Under the pieces are notes generated by a model that was not told the DNA's origin, did no database searches, and was given only the letters and a program-made list of their open reading frames with translations. From contig OW569365.1 of assembly GCA_937625935.1 (NCBI GenBank), positions 310,001-374,000 on the forward strand: DNA of 64,000 bases, read 5' to 3'. This DNA is from Tetramitus jugosus. Its lineage: Eukaryota; Heterolobosea; Eutetramitea; Acrasida; Vahlkampfiidae. The translations under genes were made by a program, and so were the position numbers. Below, piece by piece: positions 1-8,993 of the stretch. The stretch's first letter is position 1, and each line of letters opens with the position of its first letter.

Positions 1-1
1 T

Positions 2-625
2 GATTTCCTGTTGGGCAGAGCAAGTTTGAATTTGGCTCGCTTGGGTCACATTGAAGCTGTGGAAGCCATTTCTACAGTGATTGAACATTTGGCTCACGGT
101 GAGATTTTGCAAATGGCCGGCAAGGGCAAGTACGATTTTGACTACTACATGAAGACCATTTTCTTCAAGACATCGTCTCTGATTGCATACAGTTGTCTGT
201 CCTCTGCACTCATGAGTGGTGCAAGTGTAAAGACTATTGAGGCAGCATTCAAATTTGGTAAGCATATTGGAATTGCCTATCAATTGACTGATGATTCATT
301 GGACTTTACTCAGACTCAAAACTTTTTGGGTAAGCCATCAGGAGGTGCTGATATTAAGCTCGGTTTAACTACTGGTCCAGTCTTGTTCGCACTCAAGACA
401 TACCCTGATGCTATGAAGCAACTCATCGAGCGTAAGTTCTCCCACGAAGGAGACATTGAAAAGACAATAGAATATGTTCAAAAGAGCAATGCTGTCAGCA
501 TGACAAAAGACTTTGCAGCATCTCACTTCAGAAAGGCAGTAGACGCACTCATGGAGTTCGAGCCTTCTCCATTTAGAACCGCAATGATTCAAATGGTCGA
601 AAAGATCATGGTCAGAAACAACTAA
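2..625 (+). CDS. COQ1: trans-prenyl diphosphate synthase (COQ1-type), 5' part missing
   Basis: C-terminal 207 residues of a long-chain trans-isoprenyl diphosphate synthase; the frame is open to the left edge, so the start and the first Asp-rich motif lie outside the window. The second Asp-rich motif is visible as QLTDDSLDF, followed by the usual LGKPSGGADIKLGLTTGPVLFAL block that lines the product side of the pocket. The segment EHLAHGEILQM and the KTSSLI helix are also typical. The family builds the polyprenyl tail of ubiquinone in mitochondria. Chain length cannot be told from this part. The stop is TAA and the next gene converges on it about 120 bp downstream. Confidence 0.9.
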   Translation, partial: DFLLGRASLNLARLGHIEAVEAISTVIEHLAHGEILQMAGKGKYDFDYYMKTIFFKTSSLIAYSCLSSALMSGASVKTIEAAFKFGKHIGIAYQLTDDSLDFTQTQNFLGKPSGGADIKLGLTTGPVLFALKTYPDAMKQLIERKFSHEGDIEKTIEYVQKSNAVSMTKDFAASHFRKAVDALMEFEPSPFRTAMIQMVEKIMVRNN

Positions 626-744
626 TGGATTTATTTTTGCGAACGCCTTACAATTATACATCATCTCTGGTGGGACAACTCGAGCAAAATTGCCATTGGG
701 CGCGGGTATTTCGTTCCAATCTATAAACACCTTCCATTCACTAT

Positions 745-2340
745 TTATTCTTCTTTGGTTTCTTCTGCAACCTTTGTTAATCTGTAAAAGTTTGCTGTTG
801 CCCGGTTTGCTGCAAAAGGAACCTTTCCAACGCATTCAACCTTCCATGGACACTGAATGAGAAGTGATTCGATACCTTCCATAGGCAGAACTGATACAAT
901 CAACCATTGACCGGTGGTTGGCTTTAGCACTCTCCAGACTTCCATTTCCATGTCAGGCAAATCGATTTCACCAGTCTCCGATGTTAAAATATTGTCCAAA
1001 CATGCCTTATCAACAACAACATCAAAGGTATTGTCCTCAAAATCGTCACCCATTTCTCTGACATCAACATGCTTAAAATCAAGCAAGTTCAAACTTTGTT
1101 TCTTATCTTCGGTGAGTGAATTGATCAAATCTTTTTGCTGTCTCAAAATCGTCTTGTACACTTGCTGCATATGAATGATGGCGAATCGTGAGATATCAAT
1201 CTGAGTCATTCGTTGTGAAAAATTGTTCGTGAGCAGCTCGACACCAAGAGACGACATGCCGCATCCCATAATCAGTGCATTGTTAAACGGAACATCATTA
1301 TTATCCGTCTTCACCTGATCAAACAAATGCTTCAATGCATTGTAGTCACAGTACCATTCATCAATGGATCCCTCCTGCGTATAATACTTGTTCCAATATT
1401 TTTCGACTGGGGAATCAGGCTCTCCCATCTCTTCCAATTGCTTGTACTTTTCGATATCGGATTTCGTTCTCGGTGGCAATGAATGATTGCCCAATTGCAT
1501 GGCATTGAATCTGTGAATGGCATGTTCCGCTCTCTGGAAAAAGGACACAATCTGTGCTTGATCCTCAACATTTGCACTCTCCAAGAATTGTCTCTTGGCC
1601 TCTCTTCGCATTGCCAATTGTTCCGATGCAGACAAGAGTGGTGCGTCTTCATTCTTGCCCTCTACGATACGGCCTCTGTCCAACCTCTTTCCAGAAATGA
1701 GTTTCAAGATGATACGGTACAATGTAAACGTATAAATCGAGTTCCTCTCGTCAATGGTCATCTCTGCAATCTCCTTCTTGAATACTGGGCTATAGGATTG
1801 ATCAGCACTGTTGAACATTTCATCTTGTTGCTTCTTTCTCAGCTTTTCCTTCTCTTCCTTGCTGTAATAGCTCTTGGGAACGGCTTGAATTGCACCCTTT
1901 GTCAACTCGCGTGCAAAATTCAAAATATCGGAATCAGTGGTACGACCAACAGAGGATGGATCATCTCTGTGTAGCTTGTCCTTGAACGAACGGAGGAAAT
2001 TGGACTCTAATTGATGTTTGACCATTTGTCTCTCACGTGGTGTCATGAGATTGATGGGCTTTGCGGCGAGTGAAGGAGGAATGGCACCACTAATGATTGC
2101 TTCTTTGATAAAGTTGGTAGGTCCATTGTTGGTTGGTTGTTGTGGTGATGCTGAGGCAGTTGTTGGTCTCACAAAAGCAGTTCCCTTCTTGGTTCCACTG
2201 CTGGATGGTGTCTTCTTCTTTGTCAGACAGACATGGTTGTGAAAACTGTGAACAGTCGTCCAGTGACGTGATGTTGCAGTTGTGTTGGATCGAATCAGTG
2301 GTGCAGGATTCCTTCTGAGAAGAAGAGAGAGGGAAGACAT
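745..2340 (-). CDS. class I SAM-dependent methyltransferase, METTL12/METTL13-like
   Basis: A 531-residue protein starting at the ATG at 2340. The first 40 residues are rich in Ser, Thr and Arg with no acidic residue, as in mitochondrial presequences. Residues about 355-515 form a Rossmann-type methyltransferase fold: motif I ALIMGCGMSSLGVELL, an acidic residue after strand 2 (QIDIS), and the post-motif DVVVDKACLDNIL, which resembles the DKGTLDAL block of METTL12/METTL13-type lysine methyltransferases. The middle 300 residues are charged and helical and not recognised. It probably methylates a protein, perhaps in mitochondria; the substrate is unknown. Convergent with the COQ1-type gene on its left. 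Confidence 0.75.
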   Translation of the reverse strand: MSSLSLLLRRNPAPLIRSNTTATSRHWTTVHSFHNHVCLTKKKTPSSSGTKKGTAFVRPTTASASPQQPTNNGPTNFIKEAIISGAIPPSLAAKPINLMTPRERQMVKHQLESNFLRSFKDKLHRDDPSSVGRTTDSDILNFARELTKGAIQAVPKSYYSKEEKEKLRKKQQDEMFNSADQSYSPVFKKEIAEMTIDERNSIYTFTLYRIILKLISGKRLDRGRIVEGKNEDAPLLSASEQLAMRREAKRQFLESANVEDQAQIVSFFQRAEHAIHRFNAMQLGNHSLPPRTKSDIEKYKQLEEMGEPDSPVEKYWNKYYTQEGSIDEWYCDYNALKHLFDQVKTDNNDVPFNNALIMGCGMSSLGVELLTNNFSQRMTQIDISRFAIIHMQQVYKTILRQQKDLINSLTEDKKQSLNLLDFKHVDVREMGDDFEDNTFDVVVDKACLDNILTSETGEIDLPDMEMEVWRVLKPTTGQWLIVSVLPMEGIESLLIQCPWKVECVGKVPFAANRATANFYRLTKVAEETKEE

Positions 2341-2429
2341 CGTTTCTTTGGCGCTTTGATTTTGTTTGTTTGTGATGAAAGAAAATGCTTCTAGAAAAAG
2401 AACAAGATTAAAATTGATAATTCATTCAT

Positions 2430-3140
2430 TTAGAACTTCAATGCGTGTGGGTAGACACCGTTGGACAAGGAGAAGTGTTGGGACAGATATTCCTTCAAGA
2501 ATTGAACCTTTTCGACAGCAGCGATGATTTGAGCATCAACACCTTGTTGCAATTGAACAAACTCTTGTGGCAATTCCTTCTTTTGTCCGTCCTTGAAGAA
2601 GTTGGTCTCAGTCTTATCGTTGCTAGACTTGGACTTCTTCCACAAAGCGTCGTTGACCTTGGAAACATCAACTGCGGAAACGTCAACCTTGGTGGAGGTG
2701 GCAATAACGTAAGCTTGGTTAACTCTCTTCAATGGAACACCATTGACCTTGTATGGGCCAGTGACCAACAACAAGCCAGAGTCCAATTGCTTCAAGAAGA
2801 CAACTCTCTTTCCAGCAAATCTACCAGCCAACAAGATCAAGACGGTACCAGGTGTGATGGTTGCTCTGAGTCTAGTTTGAGCGTGCTTCTTACCTCCAGT
2901 CTTTTGTGCAACAGAGTTTCTGGTGGAGAACTTCTTTTGGATAGTTCTGGTTTGGTTCTTCTTACCGAAGGACTTGGTCTTTGGTTGTTCAGCAACAGCT
3001 GCAGCCTTTGCAACAGGCTTAGCGTTAGCCTTGATCAAAGCCCAGACACCTCTTCTGTGGTATTGTTGAGCAGAGGAGAAACGTGGGACAGAAGGAGAAA
3101 GAGCTGAAGCAGCTTGTGGGTTCTTGTAAGTCTTGACCAT
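2430..3140 (-). CDS. RPL6: 60S ribosomal protein L6 (eL6)
   Basis: A 236-residue basic protein beginning MVKTYKNPQ at the ATG at 3140; upstream in-frame codons have no ATG. The eL6 signature is clear: PGTVLILLAGRFAGKRVVFLKQL, then LLLVTGPYKVNGVPLKRV and QAYVIATSTKVD. The Lys/Ala-rich N-terminal arm and the C-terminal helix ending in YPHALKF are typical of the family. It is a structural protein of the cytosolic large ribosomal subunit. Codon choice is strongly biased (AAG, GGT, GTC), unlike its neighbours, which fits high expression. Confidence 0.95.
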   Translation of the reverse strand: MVKTYKNPQAASALSPSVPRFSSAQQYHRRGVWALIKANAKPVAKAAAVAEQPKTKSFGKKNQTRTIQKKFSTRNSVAQKTGGKKHAQTRLRATITPGTVLILLAGRFAGKRVVFLKQLDSGLLLVTGPYKVNGVPLKRVNQAYVIATSTKVDVSAVDVSKVNDALWKKSKSSNDKTETNFFKDGQKKELPQEFVQLQQGVDAQIIAAVEKVQFLKEYLSQHFSLSNGVYPHALKF

Positions 3141-3342
3141 TTTGTCTGTGAATGTATATGTTTTGGCAGAAACGACGTGTGTTTGTTTTTTCAGATTTTT
3201 TGGTGTTGAAGTTATTTTTCTCAAGTTGACTCATTGTTCAACAAGAGCTTCAATTTCATCGATGAAGTTTCAAAAACACCGAAATGCTTAAAAAATGAAA
3301 AATGATTATTGCGAAAATCGAGTGGAAAAGCAAATTATTGCT

Positions 3343-5028
3343 TTATGTTCTGACTGAGTCTTCATCGACATCCACATCATCGTCATCTTCGTCGCCGCTG
3401 TTGTTTGGTTGGTCAACATCTTGGACCATTTCATTCCAAATCTCATCTTCTACTTCGTCATCCTCTCCAACGTACTCTTCCATTTGCATTCGTATGACTT
3501 GCACCAGTATGATTGTGCCAATAGTCAATGAGATTAAGCACACAATACCTGCTATGATAATACTGTTCAGTGATAATTTTCCAATCTTCCACCAGGGTTT
3601 TCTTGTTGGTGGTTGATCATCACTGTCGCTTCTTGATGGACTGGGATCAGGAATGATGATAATCTCTTGGTCCGTTGTTCCCAATAATTCTAGCGTGATA
3701 CTCAATGGTGCATCTTCAATGTCGAGAGTTGAGGCTCTTTTTGGAGATATTCTCCAATCTCCCTTTGCTTGCTCACCCCAAAATTGAAGCGTTCTTGCTT
3801 GATTGTTGGTCGTGGTGATTTCAAACTCTTTGTTGCTTGGAGCATGAACGCTGAGAGTCACGAAAGCATCACTAGAGTTGAGTGAGATGCGAATCTGTTC
3901 GATATAGATTGATTGGTGCATTTGAAATGATACTGTGTTGTCATGATTGGTGCGAATACTCTTCACTTTTGTTTGCTTGTTGCTGATGAGTGGATTGTGA
4001 CTCGACCGCCATGATTGAGCTAATTTCAATGCTTGCTTCATATTGATCTTGCCAAAGCCATGGCATTCATTCCACAGAATGTTTCCTGTTTCTGTTGATG
4101 ATGAATCCCCCAACGATGTTGAATGAATCAATATATATCTGATATCTCGTGCTGTCAACTCAGGATTCACCTGTAGTAGTGTAGCGACAAGAGTTGATCC
4201 GACAATTGCTGCTTCAGCATCATCCGTAGCATCGACTACAGCCAGAATGTCTGTTCGATGGGAACATGACTCAGACGATCCAATGTTTAACACGTGTGCA
4301 CTGTTGATATGAGAGAATGAAGCAGGACAAATATGAATCGAACCTAGAGAATTGCGACCTTGATGATGCTCCTTCTCAATGAGTGATTCCAGTTGTTCTC
4401 TGTCATCGTCATTCATATTTCTTTCTCTCAACAAGTGAACATAAATGTCCGCTTTTGTCTCATACGGTCTTGATAAAGCTACAGTGTCAATATCATCGTG
4501 TTGCGCAAGTCTAATGATGGATTGTGTTGTAGTTACTGTTGCTGTTGCTGTTGCAAGTGTTGCTGACAAATTATGCAATGATTTTCTTACAATCTCTCGT
4601 GTTAACTGCGGCTTCGTTTGTTCGCTACCATCTGTGACGCTAGCGATCGTAATGGCTGGTTTCGATTGATCGAATTGACATTGGTCTTCATTCTTTACCA
4701 TATGATCTCGATTGTCATCGTCATTGTTCTTTGTCTTTGGTCCAATCATTGAATGTTCACATATCATTTTGGCGCGATTATCAAACAGTGTGATGATTGT
4801 TGGTATTGTTGTTGTTGTTAACGTATTGTCATCACCATGGTTAACGTTGACCATCAAATTGGACACAATATTTGTGTTTACAGAGTTCATGTGAGCTGAT
4901 GATGGATGATCGGTTGCAGCAGCTGCTGAACACATGGCACCACTAGAGAACATTAAGCATGAAATAGTCATGAATAGAATGATTAATAATTGCAGTCGAT
5001 TGTGTTTGAGAAGACCAGAACTTAACAT
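3343..5028 (-). CDS. kexin/furin-like membrane protein without catalytic residues (pseudoprotease with P-domain)
   Basis: Starting at the ATG at 5028 gives 561 residues with a signal peptide (LQLLIILFMTISCLMF). A poorly conserved stretch follows, then a segment matching the last third of the S8B subtilase domain (SLGSIHICPASF, VLNIGSS, ATLLQVNPELTARDIRYILIH, HGFGKINMKQALKLAQSW), a beta-rich P-domain-like region, one transmembrane helix (about residues 488-510) and a very acidic tail. Where proprotein convertases carry the GTS nucleophile motif, this protein reads DATDDAEAAIVGS; no Asp or His catalytic block is seen upstream and the oxyanion ASGN is replaced. It therefore looks like an inactive relative, perhaps a regulator or sorting partner of an active convertase. 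In-frame ATGs further upstream (for example 5091) are possible. Confidence 0.65.
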   Translation of the reverse strand: MLSSGLLKHNRLQLLIILFMTISCLMFSSGAMCSAAAATDHPSSAHMNSVNTNIVSNLMVNVNHGDDNTLTTTTIPTIITLFDNRAKMICEHSMIGPKTKNNDDDNRDHMVKNEDQCQFDQSKPAITIASVTDGSEQTKPQLTREIVRKSLHNLSATLATATATVTTTQSIIRLAQHDDIDTVALSRPYETKADIYVHLLRERNMNDDDREQLESLIEKEHHQGRNSLGSIHICPASFSHINSAHVLNIGSSESCSHRTDILAVVDATDDAEAAIVGSTLVATLLQVNPELTARDIRYILIHSTSLGDSSSTETGNILWNECHGFGKINMKQALKLAQSWRSSHNPLISNKQTKVKSIRTNHDNTVSFQMHQSIYIEQIRISLNSSDAFVTLSVHAPSNKEFEITTTNNQARTLQFWGEQAKGDWRISPKRASTLDIEDAPLSITLELLGTTDQEIIIIPDPSPSRSDSDDQPPTRKPWWKIGKLSLNSIIIAGIVCLISLTIGTIILVQVIRMQMEEYVGEDDEVEDEIWNEMVQDVDQPNNSGDEDDDDVDVDEDSVRT

Positions 5029-5273
5029 TGTGCGCCACAAGTGAGCAATGTACTGTGCGTGTTGTTGAATGTCACATGAGATTGAAACCATGATGGAGAT
5101 TGTGATGGGTGAGCAGAGATGAATATGCTCGATCGTGGTGAATAGATCAGCATCTACACCAATATGTTGGTGTTGTAGCATATAAGATTGACAGAGGAGA
5201 GAAAAATTGTGTTGATATGGAATCAATTTATCGCTTAGGATTCTCCTTGCGAAGCGGCTAACAAGAGTGGGCT

Positions 5274-8200
5274 ATGGGCAACAGCTACTTTTTTGCCCAT
5301 GAAGCAGGAGAAATAGATGAATTCCAGGAGGGAAATCAGGACAACGAACATGCCAAGTTATCGACAGCTCCGAAAAACACAAATTTGATTCTGAACAAGC
5401 AGTTGGTGATGAGCGAGCAAAAACCAAATTTTAATGTCAATGACGACTCAAAAGCTTTGCTTGACAATGTCATTGATTGGCTCGGAATCACTAGGAATCG
5501 ATTTCCTTCCCAAGAGATCTTGTACGATGAAGTAGAACATCTGTTTATCACGAGCAATAACAAGAAGAAGACTACTTCATTGACTCTCTATTCCCCTCAG
5601 TTTATCAAGAAACATATCTGTGAGAGATCATTAATTGTGTTTGCCCATGTTTTTGAAGCCAATAAGCTCTATGTGAATTCACAACCGGATGATCCATGGC
5701 CCACAGCAGCTTGCATGTTCATGCATCACATGGATCGATACTTGAGTCAAGTAAATGTCAATAACGTGATGAAGAATGAAGAGGTTGATGACTTGTATAG
5801 TGATGAGGATGATGAAGTTCTTGACGAGCAACACAGTGGAGATACTACTCCATTGGTGCTGGATCATCACTATATCTTATCACATTTCAATCATTTTGAT
5901 CGAACAGATAACGAGAGTGATGAGAATAGCGATGAATATCCATGTGTCCACTTACAGAATCTGTGGAAGTTATTGGCTGAGGAGGTGTGGTGGAGATTAT
6001 TCATATTTAATGATTGGAATGCGTTCTCTCATGTACCATCTCAAGAAGAGATGAAGAAAAAAGTAGAGAGCAATAACCAAGCAAAAGTTCAGTTTAAACC
6101 AGATGCTACAGAAAAGACGAAGAGACGGATGAAACATAATGACGATCCCTATTTATTTATTAATTATTATGATCTTGAGCTTCGATCACGAGAGGCACCA
6201 TTTAAGATGTCCAAGCAGGCACACGAGTTTATTCGCTACCTAATCTGGGGATACCATTATGGTATGACCAGTGACTTGTGGGATGAGCCATTGAGTAACC
6301 TGGAAACAGTGAAGCATGTTGTACTCATTGATATGGACAATGTCGGGAAAGCAATTACGGAGCTCGCAACTAAGAACTTTTCATATCCAGATACTGTGTT
6401 CTTTATCGTTGCAGGGCCTTCCTTCAATCCAACGAGATCAATATCAAAGTTACTCGACACAATACCTGAAAGATTGAGATATATTCAAATCTTGTTTGAT
6501 AAATCTGAGTTGAGTGATGCGAGAAGTATGAATGGCTTTGAGCAATATTTGTTCAAGTTTTACGAGAGTGGTTATTTTACTCCATACAGAGACGCGGCGG
6601 ACTATTGCCTTTGTGGCATCGCAGGTATTCTTCATCGAAGACTTCCATTACATGTTAATCTATGGATTCTGAGTAGGGATGACGGACTGAAACACCCTGT
6701 GAGACACATACACATGAGAGGTCGACCGTCATTCATAATTAATCAAAAAGATTTGTTATCAGTGTTTGACGAGTATCTACTTGATCATGATGAGTTGGAG
6801 AGAAAATTGCATGAGAGAATCGATACGATGGTGTCAGATTGGAGTTCGTTAGATGTAGTAGAAAGAGAATCGTTAGAGGTCAATATAGACAATTCAATCG
6901 AACTCAGCGAGTACAGCCAACAGGAGATAGACAAGGTTTTTTTGAGCTCTGGTGGTATTGACTTTGATAGACGCCGATATGAGGAGGAAATGGGCTCATG
7001 TGTTGCTGATTATATTCAAAAGCACAGGAATAAGTTCGCGATTTTGCAACAATTAAGAGTTAAAGGTCGTAGAATTGGTTATAAGGGCTGGATGGAGATA
7101 TGTAAGGAGATTCCTTTCTTCATAGACAAAAATATGCTGTTCGAAATAGACCTGAGGGGGGGAAGAATCGGCGATGAAGGGATAGAAGAATTATGTCGTG
7201 TATTGCAGGGTAACCGTAGCGTATATTTTCTGGATTTGGGTGCTTGTTTTTGCGCCGATAGAGGAGCGATTGCCCTTGCTAGTTTTGTAAAGCAAAGTGA
7301 TTCTCTACAAATTCTAGACTTAAGGTGGAACAAGATTGGACGAGTTGGAGCAACGGCACTAGCAGAAGCATTGGTGGAGAATAACTCGTTAGTTATTTTG
7401 AATATGAGAGTAAATCAACCAACACTGAGTGGAGCTAGTGCAATATTACACACGATACTGCAGAAGAAGGATTGTTGTGTGTCTGGAGTAGATCTGCGAG
7501 AATGCAAGGCAGACTTTGGTTCTACCTTCAGTGAGATATTAAAGGAGAGAAAGGAAGAAGGAAGCTCTGATCAAGTGAACCGAGCATTATCCGTTGATCT
7601 ATGTGGAAATGGGTTGAATTCCAATAGTGCCGCTTCCATTTCAGGAATCCTATCATCGTTCAATTATTTGAACTCCTGGTATATTACTCGTTTTATGTTG
7701 GATTACAACAACATTGGTTCACTTGGACTTCAGTATCTAAGTAAGGCATTATGCACAAACGAAACTCTTGTCGTTCTTACACTAGCTCGTAACGGAATAG
7801 ATAGTGCAGGTGCAGTGGCATTAGCTGAAGCTCTCCGTCATAATACTACGTTGACTCATATAGATATACACAAGAATCCAATTGGTAATATCGGTGTGTA
7901 TGCACTGGCTGATGTGTTAGCTGGCCAAAATCAAACCCTCGCCTATCTGAACCTAAAGTTCACAGATTGCACAGATTTTGGAGCAGTTGCCTTGTCAAGA
8001 GCAATTCGAAAGAACGATTCTCTCACATTTCTTGATTTATCAAAGAATAACATTGGTACAGTAGGTGGTGTGTCATTGGGTCGTGCTCTAGAGAACAACA
8101 TGACTCTCAATAGACTGATCCTCGACGAGAATAATGTTGGGGACTCCGCTTTCAGAGTGCTCTCGAGAAATTTCGGAAATCAAAGCTCATATCATGTTCG

Positions 8201-8987
8201 AGTCGAGTTAGAGAGATGTAACATTAGAGGACAAGGCTTGAAGCAAATGAGTTTGGAACCAGATATGCTCGAGTATATATCTCATCTGAACTTGGGGTCA
8301 AATTTTTTAGGATCTGATAATATCGCTCCGGTATATTTTGAGTTGAAAGATTGGTTGCCCACGTTACATATCAATGCAAGTCCTATGATGCCTTTATTGA
8401 GTTCAATATTCTCGTCTACAAGTCTGCGATTTGTTGAGCTCCAGAACAATAATATTGGAGACAGAGGAGTGGAACTGTTACTCGCATCAGGCTCTTTGCC
8501 AAATGTTATGTTTCTAAACTTAGGTACAAATAATATTTCAGAGAAGGGAGCACTTTGTTTATCAAATGTTTTGAAGGATTGTGACACTAATCAGTTGATT
8601 GGCCTAAATTTGAACCACAACAATCTTGGCGATGAAGGAGCTGGGTTTATTGCCGATGTTTTGAAGAGCAGCATCACGCTCACGAATTTGAAACTCCAGA
8701 ACAACAGTATTACATGTATTGGAGCAGCACACCTATCACGTGCTCTCTGTTCTTCCCCATCCAGATCTGTTTTAGACTATTTAGATTTAGAGAAGAACTT
8801 AATTGCTGATGAAGGCGCAATTCACATAGCAGAGTCCGTAGCTCAAAATCACTCTCTGAGCTTTGTTTCATTGGAGAGAAACTCACTCATAACTCAAGCA
8901 GGTGCTTCTCTTTTCTACCAGAATGGAGCAAAGATCCTTTCTGATCCCGAGTCTGAAGTAATTGCCATGTTACAAATAACTGTATAG
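5274..8987 (+). CDS. large PIN/NYN-like domain plus RNI-type leucine-rich-repeat protein
   Basis: An uninterrupted 1237-residue frame from the ATG at 5274. Residues about 1-340 are unrecognised and acidic. Residues about 348-480 look like a NYN/PIN-like nuclease fold: VVLIDMDNVG (first acidic strand), DAADYCLCGIAG (second acidic site, helix) and WILSRDDGL (third, resembling the SgDgDF strand). From about residue 620 to the end there are some fifteen ribonuclease-inhibitor-type LRRs of about 28 residues, for example LQILDLRWNKIGRVGATALAEAL. If the acidic residues are catalytic, it would be an RNA-cleaving enzyme with an LRR ligand-binding arm. No NTPase domain is seen. Divergent from the pseudo-kexin gene across a 245-bp gap; its stop lies 6 bp from that of the next, convergent gene. 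Confidence 0.7.
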   Translation: MGNSYFFAHEAGEIDEFQEGNQDNEHAKLSTAPKNTNLILNKQLVMSEQKPNFNVNDDSKALLDNVIDWLGITRNRFPSQEILYDEVEHLFITSNNKKKTTSLTLYSPQFIKKHICERSLIVFAHVFEANKLYVNSQPDDPWPTAACMFMHHMDRYLSQVNVNNVMKNEEVDDLYSDEDDEVLDEQHSGDTTPLVLDHHYILSHFNHFDRTDNESDENSDEYPCVHLQNLWKLLAEEVWWRLFIFNDWNAFSHVPSQEEMKKKVESNNQAKVQFKPDATEKTKRRMKHNDDPYLFINYYDLELRSREAPFKMSKQAHEFIRYLIWGYHYGMTSDLWDEPLSNLETVKHVVLIDMDNVGKAITELATKNFSYPDTVFFIVAGPSFNPTRSISKLLDTIPERLRYIQILFDKSELSDARSMNGFEQYLFKFYESGYFTPYRDAADYCLCGIAGILHRRLPLHVNLWILSRDDGLKHPVRHIHMRGRPSFIINQKDLLSVFDEYLLDHDELERKLHERIDTMVSDWSSLDVVERESLEVNIDNSIELSEYSQQEIDKVFLSSGGIDFDRRRYEEEMGSCVADYIQKHRNKFAILQQLRVKGRRIGYKGWMEICKEIPFFIDKNMLFEIDLRGGRIGDEGIEELCRVLQGNRSVYFLDLGACFCADRGAIALASFVKQSDSLQILDLRWNKIGRVGATALAEALVENNSLVILNMRVNQPTLSGASAILHTILQKKDCCVSGVDLRECKADFGSTFSEILKERKEEGSSDQVNRALSVDLCGNGLNSNSAASISGILSSFNYLNSWYITRFMLDYNNIGSLGLQYLSKALCTNETLVVLTLARNGIDSAGAVALAEALRHNTTLTHIDIHKNPIGNIGVYALADVLAGQNQTLAYLNLKFTDCTDFGAVALSRAIRKNDSLTFLDLSKNNIGTVGGVSLGRALENNMTLNRLILDENNVGDSAFRVLSRNFGNQSSYHVRVELERCNIRGQGLKQMSLEPDMLEYISHLNLGSNFLGSDNIAPVYFELKDWLPTLHINASPMMPLLSSIFSSTSLRFVELQNNNIGDRGVELLLASGSLPNVMFLNLGTNNISEKGALCLSNVLKDCDTNQLIGLNLNHNNLGDEGAGFIADVLKSSITLTNLKLQNNSITCIGAAHLSRALCSSPSRSVLDYLDLEKNLIADEGAIHIAESVAQNHSLSFVSLERNSLITQAGASLFYQNGAKILSDPESEVIAMLQITV

Positions 8988-8993
8988 TTGCTA

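Noticed and set aside
745-2340. Long plus-strand frames opposite the methyltransferase gene (for example 1483-1974)
   Set aside because: They lack recognisable domains and follow the codon pattern of the opposite strand; shadows of the real gene.
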